From Microlunatus speluncae (GTDB taxonomy: Bacteria; Actinomycetota; Actinomycetes; Propionibacteriales; Propionibacteriaceae), in contig NZ_VKCZ01000020.1 in the NCBI RefSeq assembly GCF_009299835.1, positions 124,001-188,000 on the forward strand: a DNA stretch of 64,000 nt, given 5' to 3'. Below, in pieces: positions 49,374 to 58,525 of the stretch (position 1 is its first letter; every line of letters begins with the position of its first letter). The position numbers were made by a program, and so were the translations under genes. Below the pieces are notes generated by a model. That model saw nothing but the letters and a program-made list of their open reading frames with translations, searched no databases and was not told the DNA's origin.

Positions 49374-49397
49374 GCGTCCGGGCCACGACCGATCCGG

Positions 49398-50531
49398 TCA
49401 CGCGCCAGGCTCCGATTTCGGGCCGACCTCGGACAGCGCGGCGATCGCGGCCCGCGCGCCGTCGACCCAGGCGGGGTCGGAATCGTCGAACTCGACTCCC
49501 GGCCAGATCGCGTTGAGGTCGTCCGTGATGTTCGAACGAACCCCGGCGTCGTAGGCGCCGATCAGGCTGCGGCCGTGGCGGTTGGCTATCGGGAGGGCGG
49601 CGAGGCACTCCTTCAGTCGTTCGACGTAGTACGCGTCCAACCGACCGGCTGGGACGGACGTTGCCAGGGCTCGGCTGCGCTCGGCGAGCTGGGCGTTCAC
49701 GGAGGCCGCGCGGTCTTGGTGTTGGACGAAGAGGTGTAGCCCGATGATCGCCACCGTCGCCGCCGTCAGGAGCAGGAAGTAGGCGACCCCCAGCGCGAGA
49801 TCGAACCCCTCGGAGGTCGGCGACCGGTCCGGGGACGACGAGTCACCCCCGCCGGTGAACGGACTGCCGACCGAGGGTTCAGCCTGCACGCCGCCGCCGA
49901 GCACGTACGCCAGCAGGGCGGCAGTTGCGCCGACGAGGGCGAGCCAGCCGATCAGCATCCGGCCGCCGTAGGCCCGGATCACGCCCGGATAGGTCAGATG
50001 GAGCATGCGCGCACCGATGACCGCTCCGATGGCCAAGATCACGGTCAGTACGAGACTCGCCACGATGGACTGGAGCTCGCTGATCCCGGTCACCAGCCGC
50101 TGCCAGAGCCGTTGCCCGATCAGAGTCTCGAAGATCAGCACCAGGCCGATCAGGACGATCGTGAAGACGAGGTGGATCCAGCTGACCCGGTGCTTGATCT
50201 CCATCGGGGAGACGCGGCCGAGCTTGCCACTCCGGTAGGCCTTGCCGATCGAGGCAACGGCGCTGCCCAGGGCGATCCGGGGGATTTGCGCGATCTCGCG
50301 CACCGCGACCTGGTGCGGCAGGACAACGTCGACGCTGTCGGCGTCGCGATTGGGCTGGAGCCCGTCGGCGAGCCCGATTCGTTTCGCGTGATCGTAGGAG
50401 TCGGTGGCCGGGGACACCCGGATGGCCGAGCTCGCATCGCCGCGGATGACCGTGTCCTCGCTGAGGCGGAGCTTGCCGAGCAGGGTGTCCAGCTCGTCCG
50501 GCACCCGCGAGACGTGGACTCTGTGCTTCAT
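49398..50531 (-). CDS. Four-TM protein of an unrecognised module
   Basis: 377 aa from the ATG at 50531 (AAGGAG upstream). A soluble N-terminal part (1-115) precedes helices at about 117-137, 155-176, 192-213 and 246-268, with a Ser/Pro/Asp-rich external loop between the last pair. The C-terminal ~105 residues are soluble (cytoplasmic if both ends lie inside). No domain is recognised. It is last in a three-gene operon after a VWA lipoprotein gene. Confidence 0.75.
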   Translation of the reverse strand: MKHRVHVSRVPDELDTLLGKLRLSEDTVIRGDASSAIRVSPATDSYDHAKRIGLADGLQPNRDADSVDVVLPHQVAVREIAQIPRIALGSAVASIGKAYRSGKLGRVSPMEIKHRVSWIHLVFTIVLIGLVLIFETLIGQRLWQRLVTGISELQSIVASLVLTVILAIGAVIGARMLHLTYPGVIRAYGGRMLIGWLALVGATAALLAYVLGGGVQAEPSVGSPFTGGGDSSSPDRSPTSEGFDLALGVAYFLLLTAATVAIIGLHLFVQHQDRAASVNAQLAERSRALATSVPAGRLDAYYVERLKECLAALPIANRHGRSLIGAYDAGVRSNITDDLNAIWPGVEFDDSDPAWVDGARAAIAALSEVGPKSEPGA

Positions 50532-50547
50532 GATCGACTCCTTCGGA

Positions 50548-51285
50548 TCAGGTTGACTGGAATTCGATGGCTGCTCCGGTCCGCTGCCCCCACGATCTGT
50601 ACACCGCGCGGAGCGTCGCGAGCTCGACCGGCGTGAGCACTGTGCCGCGGCCCAGTCCGACGAACACGATCCGAACGCCATCGAGGGCCGGGCAGAGAGC
50701 CGGGGGAAGACTGTCGACGAACCGGCCGGGAAACTCCGGATCGTTGAGTTGTTGGCGCCGGCATGTCCCGCTGGTCTCCCGGTTCGAGCAGCCGTCGGTG
50801 ACGACCTGGATGAACCGGCTCCTCGGGAAGAGGGCATGCATCTCGGCGATCGCACCGAGGATGGCCGACCCTCCGCCTGAGGGTTCAGTGACGACGCACT
50901 CCTGATAGCGCGAGTAGCGGTCCGACAGAGCGCCGAGAAGATCTCGGCGGAACTCGGCGTCCTCCTCGGGGTTGGCCTGCTTCGCCAGTTGAATCTGAAG
51001 CGGAGCACACCTGGCGCCGGCGTTGACGCGGAAGAGATACACGATCACCTCGTCGCCGGGCGCGGCGTTCGCCACGGCCGTGAGGGTCCGCTGCCACCCG
51101 AGGTCGTCATGGCCTCCCTCGAGCGCCGAATCGGACACGTCGGTGATGATCAAGGACTGCTGTGCGCCGGCCGGTGGGTGGTCGGTCGATGGTCCGGATC
51201 CGGTCGACTGGATGGACGCGCAGCCGGAGATCACGAGGACGCACACGGCGACCAGGATCATGATCGACAGGAGGTGCTGGTTCAT
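50548..51285 (-). CDS. Lipoprotein with a VWA-like domain
   Basis: 245 aa. A signal peptide ends in the lipobox VISGC (Cys22). The mature part begins with a Ser/Pro linker, then SLIITDVSDSALEGG, in which DVSDS (49-53) is a complete DxSxS MIDAS motif, and IQVVTDGCSN contributes the second metal-site Asp of a von Willebrand A fold. Five further Cys may form disulfides. It would bind a ligand protein through a metal ion outside the cell. It overlaps the upstream gene by 4 bp and has AAGGAG before the start. Confidence 0.8.
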   Translation of the reverse strand: MNQHLLSIMILVAVCVLVISGCASIQSTGSGPSTDHPPAGAQQSLIITDVSDSALEGGHDDLGWQRTLTAVANAAPGDEVIVYLFRVNAGARCAPLQIQLAKQANPEEDAEFRRDLLGALSDRYSRYQECVVTEPSGGGSAILGAIAEMHALFPRSRFIQVVTDGCSNRETSGTCRRQQLNDPEFPGRFVDSLPPALCPALDGVRIVFVGLGRGTVLTPVELATLRAVYRSWGQRTGAAIEFQST

Positions 51286-51959
51286 GGCCTTCTCCTTCGA
51301 AGTAAGGGAATGCGCTGCACTTGATCACCGGTCGCGGGATCGGGCGGCAGGTGACCTTCGAGGGGCTCCGGTAGCGGCGCGAGCCAGCCCAGCTCGGTCG
51401 CGGTCGCCCGGACGGCTCGGACGATCGTCAGCTGGCCCAGGTCGAGCGCGCGGGCCGGGACGGTGACCAGCGGGATCGCGACGTCGGTGAGGTGTTCGCG
51501 GTGTGGATGGTGCGACTTCCAGGCCGCCACCTGATTGTTGATCAACTGGTTGTACGCGGCCGCGATCGAGTGCAGCACGGCGGCGTGATCTTCGGCGGTG
51601 AGCTGGATCTGGGCCGAGGCCTGACGGACCCGTTGCCGAAGATCGGCGATGCGGCGGTGATCACGCTGCACCAGCTCCTCGGCTCGGTCCACCGGTCGGG
51701 TCATCGGCACCGGCTCGGTCTCGTACATGCGGGTCAGGTTGGCCAGCACGAACTCGACGCGGTCGCGCGAGGCCCGGATCCGTTCCGACTGTTTGCTGTA
51801 CATCGCTTCCACAGCACGGATAGCGGTCGTGGTGATCGCCTCCGGCACCCGTGATGGTCTCAGCACGTCGGGATCGCCCCGGAGCCCAGCCTTGGCAGCG
51901 GCCCTGATCGCCTTCCGTACCGCCCTGTTGTTGATCTTCCAGACTTCGACGTGGTCCAT
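51282..51959 (-). CDS. Alpha-helical protein of unknown function
   Basis: 225 aa from the ATG at 51959 with GAGGAG upstream. It appears almost entirely helical and basic (VEVWKINNRAVRKAIRAAAKAG, RADRVEF-like and RDHRRIADLRQRVRQASAQIQL), with no membrane segment or known motif. It is the first gene of the operon with the VWA lipoprotein and the four-TM protein, and is divergent from the HTH protein gene. Confidence 0.7.
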   Translation of the reverse strand: MDHVEVWKINNRAVRKAIRAAAKAGLRGDPDVLRPSRVPEAITTTAIRAVEAMYSKQSERIRASRDRVEFVLANLTRMYETEPVPMTRPVDRAEELVQRDHRRIADLRQRVRQASAQIQLTAEDHAAVLHSIAAAYNQLINNQVAAWKSHHPHREHLTDVAIPLVTVPARALDLGQLTIVRAVRATATELGWLAPLPEPLEGHLPPDPATGDQVQRIPLLRRRRP

Positions 51960-52098
51960 GGCCGGCTCCTCACGTTTCGCTGTCATTTCCAGCGTTACCC
52001 TCGGCGGCTGGATCCCGAAGACGGCGTGAGGCAGCTGTGCACAATTGCGCCGATCTGTGCGTTTTTCTTGTTTCCCTGATCTTCAGGCACCGAGTCAT

Positions 52099-52104
52099 TA
52101 GCAT
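52099..52104 (+). promoter_or_regulatory. Leaderless -10 box of the HTH gene
   Basis: TAGCAT is followed by six bases and the ATG at 52111, in an AT-richer divergent intergenic region. No ribosome site is present. The -35 is not clear. Confidence 0.55.
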
Positions 52105-52110
52105 CGCGGT

Positions 52111-53451
52111 ATGGCCGCAAGAGATCCTGCCTGGGCGAAATTCAAGGAGCTGCTGTCCACCGCCATGGTGGAACTGGGCTACACCGCCGGAAGCCTGTCG
52201 GGAGCACTGGGGGTCAAGCGGTACACGATCGAGAACTGGCGCCGGGGGAGCGCGAAGCCGAATCTCTCGCAACTGCGCGAGATCAGCCGGGCCCTCGGAT
52301 CCGCTTCGGGCGACTATCGGGATGACCCGCTGCTGCTCCTGCGCGGCATGGGCATCCTCGGTCCGGCGCCGGAATCGGATGTCGTGATCGATACCGCGTT
52401 CCGGCTGATGAAGCTGCAGATGAAGATCGAAGAGGCCAGTGAACTCGCGGTGGCATCCGGCCGGAAGGGGGGAGCCGCACGGATCGTCCAAGCCGCTATG
52501 GATTCGGGAAAGTGGGCGGCGGCCTGCTGGCCCGCGACCGAGGGTCCACCGGACTGCCGGATGCGGGTCGCCGATCGGATCGACATCAGGCGCGTCGACG
52601 GAGCGGACATCGACAGCGACGACATCTGGGCGGATCCGACGATGAAGAAGGCGCTGCGATCGGCTCGTGCCTTCCCGCCCACCACGGCTCCGGCGAGCCC
52701 TCACTTGCGGCCCGAACGGTGGCCGAGCCCGGACGACCGGGCCAAGGTGTCGCAGTGGTTCATCAGCCATGTCGGAGCGACGAAGAGCCCCGTGGTGCCG
52801 AGTGCGAAGCCCGAGCTGCTGACGATTGCGTTCACCGCAACGACGGTGGACTCCTGGGTCAACGACGTCGCCAGCCTCACCGCGTTGCTGATCGGGTACG
52901 GGTTCACGAGCACGCGTGACATGGCCGTGGAGATCACCGGGACCACCTCCCACAGCGATGCCTCTCGGGCCAAGATCCATGAGCGGTATCTGCGTGAGAT
53001 ACCGCGCCGCCGGGTCTGGAGTCATGTGACGGGCACCGGGCCGACGCCGTTCGCCGACGCCGCCAAGGTCGTCAACGACCAGGTCTTCCGGGTCCACCTG
53101 GCTGAATCGGAGGACCTGCTCCGGGACAGCGCGACCGAACGCGACATCGACTTCGGCGAGCTTCGCGCGACCGCCGAAGCGGCCCGTCAACAGGCCCTGC
53201 GGCTGCAACACCGTGGCCGGCTGATGTTGATCAACACCCGCCTCTGCGAAGATCGGGATTCGCGGTGGCTCCAGGCCCTGAACACCGTGCGCATCGTTTA
53301 CAAGGAGCTCGCCAAGCGCAGGCTGCTGCCGGACAACATCGCGGAGATCCACCAGACGCAGTGGTTGCGGGAACGGGACATCGTGGAGCCCTTGTTGGGC
53401 CATCTCGGCCTGCCCCGCCCGGCGATCACCGGGGTCGGGCCCGGCAGCTGA
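52111..53451 (+). CDS. XRE-type HTH protein with a large unrecognised C-terminal region
   Basis: 446 aa. Residues 10-60 form a helix-turn-helix (LGYTAGSLSGALGVKRYTIEN, then KPNLSQLREISRALG). The remaining ~380 residues do not match a domain I know. Segments such as PELLTIAFTATTVDSWVND and TALLIGYGFTSTRDMAVEITG look like an alpha/beta fold, followed by a long helical part. It is divergent from the three-gene operon that includes the VWA lipoprotein, so it may regulate that operon. A leaderless transcript is likely. Confidence 0.75.
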   Translation: MAARDPAWAKFKELLSTAMVELGYTAGSLSGALGVKRYTIENWRRGSAKPNLSQLREISRALGSASGDYRDDPLLLLRGMGILGPAPESDVVIDTAFRLMKLQMKIEEASELAVASGRKGGAARIVQAAMDSGKWAAACWPATEGPPDCRMRVADRIDIRRVDGADIDSDDIWADPTMKKALRSARAFPPTTAPASPHLRPERWPSPDDRAKVSQWFISHVGATKSPVVPSAKPELLTIAFTATTVDSWVNDVASLTALLIGYGFTSTRDMAVEITGTTSHSDASRAKIHERYLREIPRRRVWSHVTGTGPTPFADAAKVVNDQVFRVHLAESEDLLRDSATERDIDFGELRATAEAARQQALRLQHRGRLMLINTRLCEDRDSRWLQALNTVRIVYKELAKRRLLPDNIAEIHQTQWLRERDIVEPLLGHLGLPRPAITGVGPGS

Positions 53452-53467
53452 CGCCGGCTACCGGCCA

Positions 53468-54937
53468 CTACCGATCCCGGATCGCGATCAGGGCGGTCAC
53501 CAGGGCGGCGGCTATCGGCACGATCATGATCAGGTAGGTGGCGCCGGTCGCCGGGCCGAGCGCGGAGAGCAGAGCCGTACGGGATTCTCGGTCGAGGACC
53601 AGCAGCGCGGCGATGCCGTCTCCGGCGAGCTCCGGTGCGCCGGCGTTGATCATGATCGTCAGGATGGTGGCGCTGGTCGCGATGCCGAGCGCGCTGGCGA
53701 TCTGTTGCAGGGTGCCCATGATCGCGGCGCCGTGCGGGGTCTCGGCCGGGCTGAGGCGGCGCAGGGTGTCGGTCATCGCCGGCATGATCGCGGCGCCGGA
53801 GCCGACGCCGAGCAGCAGGTTGGCGATCATGATCACCGGGTACGACGCGTTGGCGGCGACGGCGGCGGCGAGGCCGGCCATCCCGACCAGACCGGTGACG
53901 ATGCCGAACAGCACCACCCGGCGGGCGGAGACCCGGTCGATCAGCCGAGTCGCGACCTGCATGGTCAGCCCGGCGCCGAGGGCGGTGGCGATGCCGAGCG
54001 TGCCGGCCTGCAGGGCCGAGTCGCCGCGCACGGCCTGGACGTAGATCGGCAGCACCGTCCCGGTGCCGAAGTAGGCTGCGCCGAAGCCGAACAGCACGGC
54101 GGTGCCCGGTGCGAAGCCGGGGGAGCGGAGCAGGCGCAGTTGCAGCAGTGGGCGTTCGACCCGGAGCGAGCGGTGGGCGAAGCCGACCAGCAGGGCGGCG
54201 GCGACCAGCAGCGCGAGCAGCACCGGCCAGGACACCGCACCGCGGCTATCGCCGATCATGGTCGCCGCGAGCACCAGCAGGAGCACGCCTGGGACCAGCA
54301 GCAGCAATCCGGGCAGGTCCGGCCGCCGCCGTTCCGGAGCGGGCTGCCGGGGCAGCAGCCGGGCGGCGCAGATCGCGGCGATCAGGCCGATCGGCAGGTT
54401 GATCGCGAAGATCAGCCGCCAGGAGGCCGCGTCGACCAGCCAGCCGGCCAGGAACGGTCCGGCCAGCGGGCCGATCAGCACCGGCAGTCCGAGATAGCTC
54501 ATCACCCGGCCACGGCGCTCCGGCGGCACGGCGCCGAGCGCGATCGTCTGCCCGACCGGGTTGAGCAGGCCGCCGCCGAGCCCCTGCAGCACCCGGAACG
54601 CGATCAGGGACTCGACGTTCCAGGCCAGCACACAGAGCCCGGAGGCTACGGTGAAGATGATCAAGCCGGCCAGGTAGACGGGCTTGGCGCCGAACCGGCC
54701 GATCAGCGCGGCCGAGGTCGGCAGCACCGCGACGATGGCCACGGTGTAGCCGGTGGTCACCCATTGCAGCACCGGCAGCGACGAGCCGAACTCGGCCACC
54801 ATGGCCGGCAGCGCGATGATCGTCGCGACCATGTCGAGGACGACCAGCAGTCCGCCGAGGACCAGCACGACGGCCAGCCGGCGGACGCCGGTGGTGAGGC
54901 CGGGCGAGGTCCCGGTCCGGGGTGCGGCGCTGCTCAC
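53468..54937 (-). CDS. DHA2-type MFS drug exporter
   Basis: 489 aa from the GTG at 54937, overlapping the stop of the reductase gene (GTGA). Fourteen helices are predicted. The antiporter motif region VGQTIALGAVPPERRGRVMSYL and LNPVGQ are typical of the EmrB/QacA subfamily. It probably exports a toxic or reduced compound together with the FMN reductase translated before it. Confidence 0.92.
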   Translation of the reverse strand: MSSAAPRTGTSPGLTTGVRRLAVVLVLGGLLVVLDMVATIIALPAMVAEFGSSLPVLQWVTTGYTVAIVAVLPTSAALIGRFGAKPVYLAGLIIFTVASGLCVLAWNVESLIAFRVLQGLGGGLLNPVGQTIALGAVPPERRGRVMSYLGLPVLIGPLAGPFLAGWLVDAASWRLIFAINLPIGLIAAICAARLLPRQPAPERRRPDLPGLLLLVPGVLLLVLAATMIGDSRGAVSWPVLLALLVAAALLVGFAHRSLRVERPLLQLRLLRSPGFAPGTAVLFGFGAAYFGTGTVLPIYVQAVRGDSALQAGTLGIATALGAGLTMQVATRLIDRVSARRVVLFGIVTGLVGMAGLAAAVAANASYPVIMIANLLLGVGSGAAIMPAMTDTLRRLSPAETPHGAAIMGTLQQIASALGIATSATILTIMINAGAPELAGDGIAALLVLDRESRTALLSALGPATGATYLIMIVPIAAALVTALIAIRDR

Positions 54938-55527
54938 GGCTGCCACACGAACGGACTGGTCCGCCGCTGGTGCCGGAGCGCGGACGCCCACCAGCTGAGC
55001 TCGCGGATGCCGAGCCGGAGCGCGCGTACGGCCGTGGGGCCGGGCTGCAGCCGGCCGTGCTGATCGAGCAGCGACCATGGCTCGGCGACCCCGACCGCCT
55101 TCCGGGTGGTCACCGCGTGCAGCTCGGCGAACACGCTGCGCAGTTGCTCGGCCGCCAGCAGGCCACCGTAGACCCCGTAGGTCACCGGCAGCACCGGCTT
55201 GAACATCCACTCCAGGAAGTGACAGTCGATCGCGTGCTTCACCGTCGACGGGCAGCCACGGTTGTATTCCGGCGTGATGATCATGAATGCGTCGGCCGCC
55301 TCGAGGCGAGGCGAGATCTCACTCGGCTCACCCTTGCCACCCGGCCGGAGGTCGGTCGGGTCGGGCAGCGTGACCTTGGCCAGATCGATCACGTCGACCG
55401 CGAACTCCTCGCTCACCTCGAGCGGCTCGATCGCCCAGTCGGCTACCGCCGGCCCTACCCGCTCGGATCGGACGCTGCCCTGGAGGACGACGATCCGCAG
55501 CGGATCCGGCTGATCATGAGTTGGCAT
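54934..55527 (-). CDS. NADPH-dependent FMN reductase-family flavoprotein
   Basis: 197 aa from the ATG at 55527 (MPTHDQPDPLRIV). Flavodoxin-like signatures are VVLQGSVRSERVGPAVADW (FMN phosphate loop) and FMIITPEYNRGCPSTVKHAID (the PEYN motif). Members reduce quinones, azo compounds or chromate. A TACGGT box seven bases before the start indicates a leaderless mRNA, and a palindrome at 55543-55562 covers the promoter. It is co-translated with the MFS exporter. Confidence 0.9.
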   Translation of the reverse strand: MPTHDQPDPLRIVVLQGSVRSERVGPAVADWAIEPLEVSEEFAVDVIDLAKVTLPDPTDLRPGGKGEPSEISPRLEAADAFMIITPEYNRGCPSTVKHAIDCHFLEWMFKPVLPVTYGVYGGLLAAEQLRSVFAELHAVTTRKAVGVAEPWSLLDQHGRLQPGPTAVRALRLGIRELSWWASALRHQRRTSPFVWQP

Positions 55528-55542
55528 GATCAACACCGTAGA

Positions 55543-55562
55543 ACTTCAATGGAGCTTTAAGT
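55543..55562. promoter_or_regulatory. MarR/HxlR-type operator before the reductase-exporter operon
   Basis: ACTTCAATGGAGCTTTAAGT is an inverted repeat (7-bp arms, 6 of 7 pairs, 6-bp spacer) at the promoter. No MarR or HxlR gene is adjacent. Confidence 0.6.
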
Positions 55563-55617
55563 CAACAGCCGGTACGGCAGCCGGACCGTGACCGCGATCA
55601 CCGCTGGTCAGGGCCGG

Positions 55618-56622
55618 TTACCGCGCGGCCCACCAGGCCCGGAAGCGGTCGAACTCGGCTCGTTCCGGATCGTCCAGGTCGGACCAGGGTTGCAGCTCCG
55701 GCAGCCGTCTGCTGGTCGCGGTCCAGTCGCCGCGGACGGCGGCGTCGGCCGTGATCAAGGAGCCGGGCATCGCTCCGCCGTGCACCAACCGGGCCTTGGC
55801 TTCGATCAGGCCGATCGAGGTGTCGCGGGAACAGAAGTAGACGTTGTCGAACTCGGGCAGCACGACGCTCGGCCGAGGTGACTGGTCGATGATCGGATCA
55901 ACGTCGTAGGCCGCACCGGAGCGGCGGTCGGCGACCTCGGTCAGGACCGGTCCGAGCCGGGTCAGTCCGGACCAGTAGGTCGCGTCCGCGACGGTGCGGG
56001 GGCCGAACGCGCGGAGGAAGGATCGGATCAGGTCGGCGGTGCCGGCAGCGGCGTCGCCGAGGGGTTCGCCGATCGCCTGATCGGCCAACAGGTATCGGGT
56101 CCGGCCCGGGCTCCAGCAGGACTCGTCGGCCAGCTGCACGACCGGCAGCAGCAGCCGAATGGCGAACCCGAGCCGGCGCGGCTCCGGACCCGGGAACGAC
56201 GGGCTGAGCGCGTCACCGATCTCGGCCCGGGTCAGGCCGGGCCGCTGCCTCAACAGCTCGGTCCCGGCGGCGAGCAGTCGATCATGGTCGACCTGCTGCC
56301 ACAGGCCGGGACAGAAACCCCGGACCGTCCGCTCCAGCATCGGCTGCAGCGCCGGCCGCCAGGCCAGGTATTGCCGGCGGGTCACCAGGTGCACGGTGCC
56401 GCGGAGCAGATTCGCCTTGATTAGTCGGTAGTCCCGCAGGGCCTCGTCGAGCCTGGGCAGAGAAAGCCGAGCCAGCCGGGTCCACAGCCCGACGATCGGG
56501 CCGTGGGCGGTTTGGGCGTTGAGCCCGGCCACGGCCTCGACGAGATCCTCGGCCGTACGCCGGGACCGTTGTCCCAGCGCCTGTCGGCGGAGGAAGGATT
56601 CGGGTTCGTGCATCGGGCCCAT
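55618..56622 (-). CDS. AlkZ-like winged-helix DNA glycosylase family protein
   Basis: 334 aa. The HTH_42/AlkZ fold is shown by LDEALRDYRLIKANLLRGTVHLVTRRQYLAWRP and the C-terminal SVVLPEFDNVYF. AlkZ enzymes unhook interstrand crosslinks with a Q-x-Q motif; here the corresponding position is GLNAQTA (Asn35, Gln37), so the first Gln is replaced. The activity may differ. No secondary-metabolite cluster is next to it. It is divergent from the KTSC gene. Confidence 0.8.
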   Translation of the reverse strand: MGPMHEPESFLRRQALGQRSRRTAEDLVEAVAGLNAQTAHGPIVGLWTRLARLSLPRLDEALRDYRLIKANLLRGTVHLVTRRQYLAWRPALQPMLERTVRGFCPGLWQQVDHDRLLAAGTELLRQRPGLTRAEIGDALSPSFPGPEPRRLGFAIRLLLPVVQLADESCWSPGRTRYLLADQAIGEPLGDAAAGTADLIRSFLRAFGPRTVADATYWSGLTRLGPVLTEVADRRSGAAYDVDPIIDQSPRPSVVLPEFDNVYFCSRDTSIGLIEAKARLVHGGAMPGSLITADAAVRGDWTATSRRLPELQPWSDLDDPERAEFDRFRAWWAAR

Positions 56623-56652
56623 TCTGGGCCACCGGCTGGCAGGATCGGGGTC

Positions 56653-56889
56653 ATGCCGCAAGATCACGATCGGCCGAAACTGCAACGGGTCAGCTCCAGC
56701 AGCATTCGCGCCGTCGGATACGACGACGAGCACGGACGCCTGTTCCTGGAATACACCAACGGAGGCCGGTACGTCCATTTCGGCGTACCGGCCTCCGTGT
56801 ATCGCGACCTGCTGGCGGCCGAGTCGATCGGCGCGTACGTCAACCGGGTGATCAAGCCGCGCTATCCGGTCGGCGACGCCGACTCCTGA
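56653..56889 (+). CDS. KTSC-domain protein
   Basis: 78 aa. VSSSSIRAVGYDDEHGRLFLEYTNGGRYVHFGVPASVYRDLL with a C-terminal SIGAYVNRVIKPRY covers the whole KTSC domain, named for lysine tRNA synthetase-like C-terminal homologues. Its role is unknown. It is convergent with the DHA2 exporter gene. Confidence 0.85.
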   Translation: MPQDHDRPKLQRVSSSSIRAVGYDDEHGRLFLEYTNGGRYVHFGVPASVYRDLLAAESIGAYVNRVIKPRYPVGDADS

Positions 56890-56926
56890 CCGGCCGGCGA
56901 TCGGCGGGGTCAGGAGCCGGCCGAGA

Positions 56927-58420
56927 TCACCGCAGCTCGGCGACCTCGGGCTCCGCGGCCGGTTCGCCCGGCTCCTCGGGCTCGATCTTGGTGGTGCGGA
57001 GGAAGGCCGCGAGCACGATCGCCGCGATTCCGATCAGCGCGGCGACCCCGAACGCCAGCTGGATGCCCTGGTTCTGGGCCGCCAGGTCGGCGGTCCCGGA
57101 CGCGGCGGCGGTCTGGGCGCGGATGGTCATGATCGTCACCAGCAGCGCGACGCCGGCGGCGCCGGCGACCTGTTGCAGGGTGCTCAGGACGGCGCTGCCG
57201 TGCGAGTGCAGGTGCGGCGGCAGCGGGTTCAGGGCGGTGGTGAAGGCCGGGGTGAACATCGAGGCCAGGCCCAGCGACAGGATCAGGTGCAGTCCGAGGA
57301 GCTGCCAGATCGGGGTGTGTTGGTTGACCGTGGTCAGACCCCACAGGACCAGCACCATGACGGTGGCGCCGAACATGGCCAGCGCCTTCGGCCCGTACCG
57401 ATCGAACAGTCGGCCCACGATCGGGGCCAGGACGCCCATCAGCACGCCGCCCGGCAGGACCAGCAGCCCGGTGGTCAGCGGGTCGAGGCCGCGGATGTTC
57501 TGCAGGTAGATGGGGAGCAGGATGATCGACCCGAACAGCGCCATCATCGCTACGCAGAGCAGTCCGACGCCGGCGCGGAACATGCCGTAGCGGAACACCC
57601 GCAGGTCGAGCAGCGGGTTCCCGGGCCGGTAGAGCCGGGTCTGGCGCCAGACGAAGATGATCAGCGAGATCACGCCGATGGCCAGCGCGGCCAGGGCGAG
57701 GGCCAGGCTGCCGCCGTGGCTGACCTCGCCGAGCTGGCTGAGGCCGAACACGATGCCGCCGAAGCCGGGCACGGAGACCGCGATGGAGAGGAAGTCCAGC
57801 CGTGGCTTGGACCGTTCGCCGACGTTGACCAGTTTGAGTGCCCCGTAGGTCAGCGCGATCAGCGCGATCGGCAGCACCAGCAGGAACATGAACCGCCAGG
57901 ACAGGAATTGCAGGATCAGTCCGGACAGGGTCGGCCCGATCGCGGGGGCGACGGAGATCACGATGCTGACGTTGCCCATCACCACGCCGCGGCGGGCGAC
58001 CGGGACCAGGCCGAGCACGGTCGTCATCAGCAGCGGCATCATGATCGCGGTGCCGGAGGCCTGGACGACGCGGGCGAAGAGGAGCAGCTCGAAGCCGGGC
58101 GACACCGCGGCCAACAGGGTGCCGGCGGAGAACAGTGACATGGCCAGGATGAACACCTGCCGGGTGGTCAGGCGTTGCAGCAGGAACCCGGTGGTCGGGA
58201 TCACGATCGCCATGGTCAGCATGAACGCCGTCGACAACCACTGACCCAAACTGGCCGTGATGTGCAGCTCGCCCATCAGCTTGGGCAGGGCCACCCCCAT
58301 GATCGTCTCGTTCAGGATCACGACGAACGCCGCAATCAACAGGGTGACGATGATCTTCGTGTGCGAGGCGGAGTTGCCGCTCGGTGTGGTCGCGTCGACG
58401 GGCTGGGTTGGCGCGGTCAT
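56927..58420 (-). CDS. DHA2-type MFS drug exporter (EmrB/QacA subfamily)
   Basis: 497 aa from the ATG at 58420, with GAAGGA upstream; an ATG at 58474 has no ribosome site. Fourteen helices; LNETIMGVALPKLMGELH in helix 1 and LARRVVQASGTAIMMPLL-like helix 4 are typical. It ends in an acidic tail. The ArsR-SRPBCC fusion gene lies 219 bp upstream on the same strand with a hairpin between, so they may be separately transcribed. Confidence 0.92.
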   Translation of the reverse strand: MTAPTQPVDATTPSGNSASHTKIIVTLLIAAFVVILNETIMGVALPKLMGELHITASLGQWLSTAFMLTMAIVIPTTGFLLQRLTTRQVFILAMSLFSAGTLLAAVSPGFELLLFARVVQASGTAIMMPLLMTTVLGLVPVARRGVVMGNVSIVISVAPAIGPTLSGLILQFLSWRFMFLLVLPIALIALTYGALKLVNVGERSKPRLDFLSIAVSVPGFGGIVFGLSQLGEVSHGGSLALALAALAIGVISLIIFVWRQTRLYRPGNPLLDLRVFRYGMFRAGVGLLCVAMMALFGSIILLPIYLQNIRGLDPLTTGLLVLPGGVLMGVLAPIVGRLFDRYGPKALAMFGATVMVLVLWGLTTVNQHTPIWQLLGLHLILSLGLASMFTPAFTTALNPLPPHLHSHGSAVLSTLQQVAGAAGVALLVTIMTIRAQTAAASGTADLAAQNQGIQLAFGVAALIGIAAIVLAAFLRTTKIEPEEPGEPAAEPEVAELR

Positions 58421-58525
58421 CCGGTGGTCCTTCGTGACGTCTGGCTGGGTTGGGTCAGCAACGGCGCTGGTCATGCGTGGTGTGACTGGTCGTCGGACCG
58501 AAAGTCATCGGGTTGGAACGTCTTT

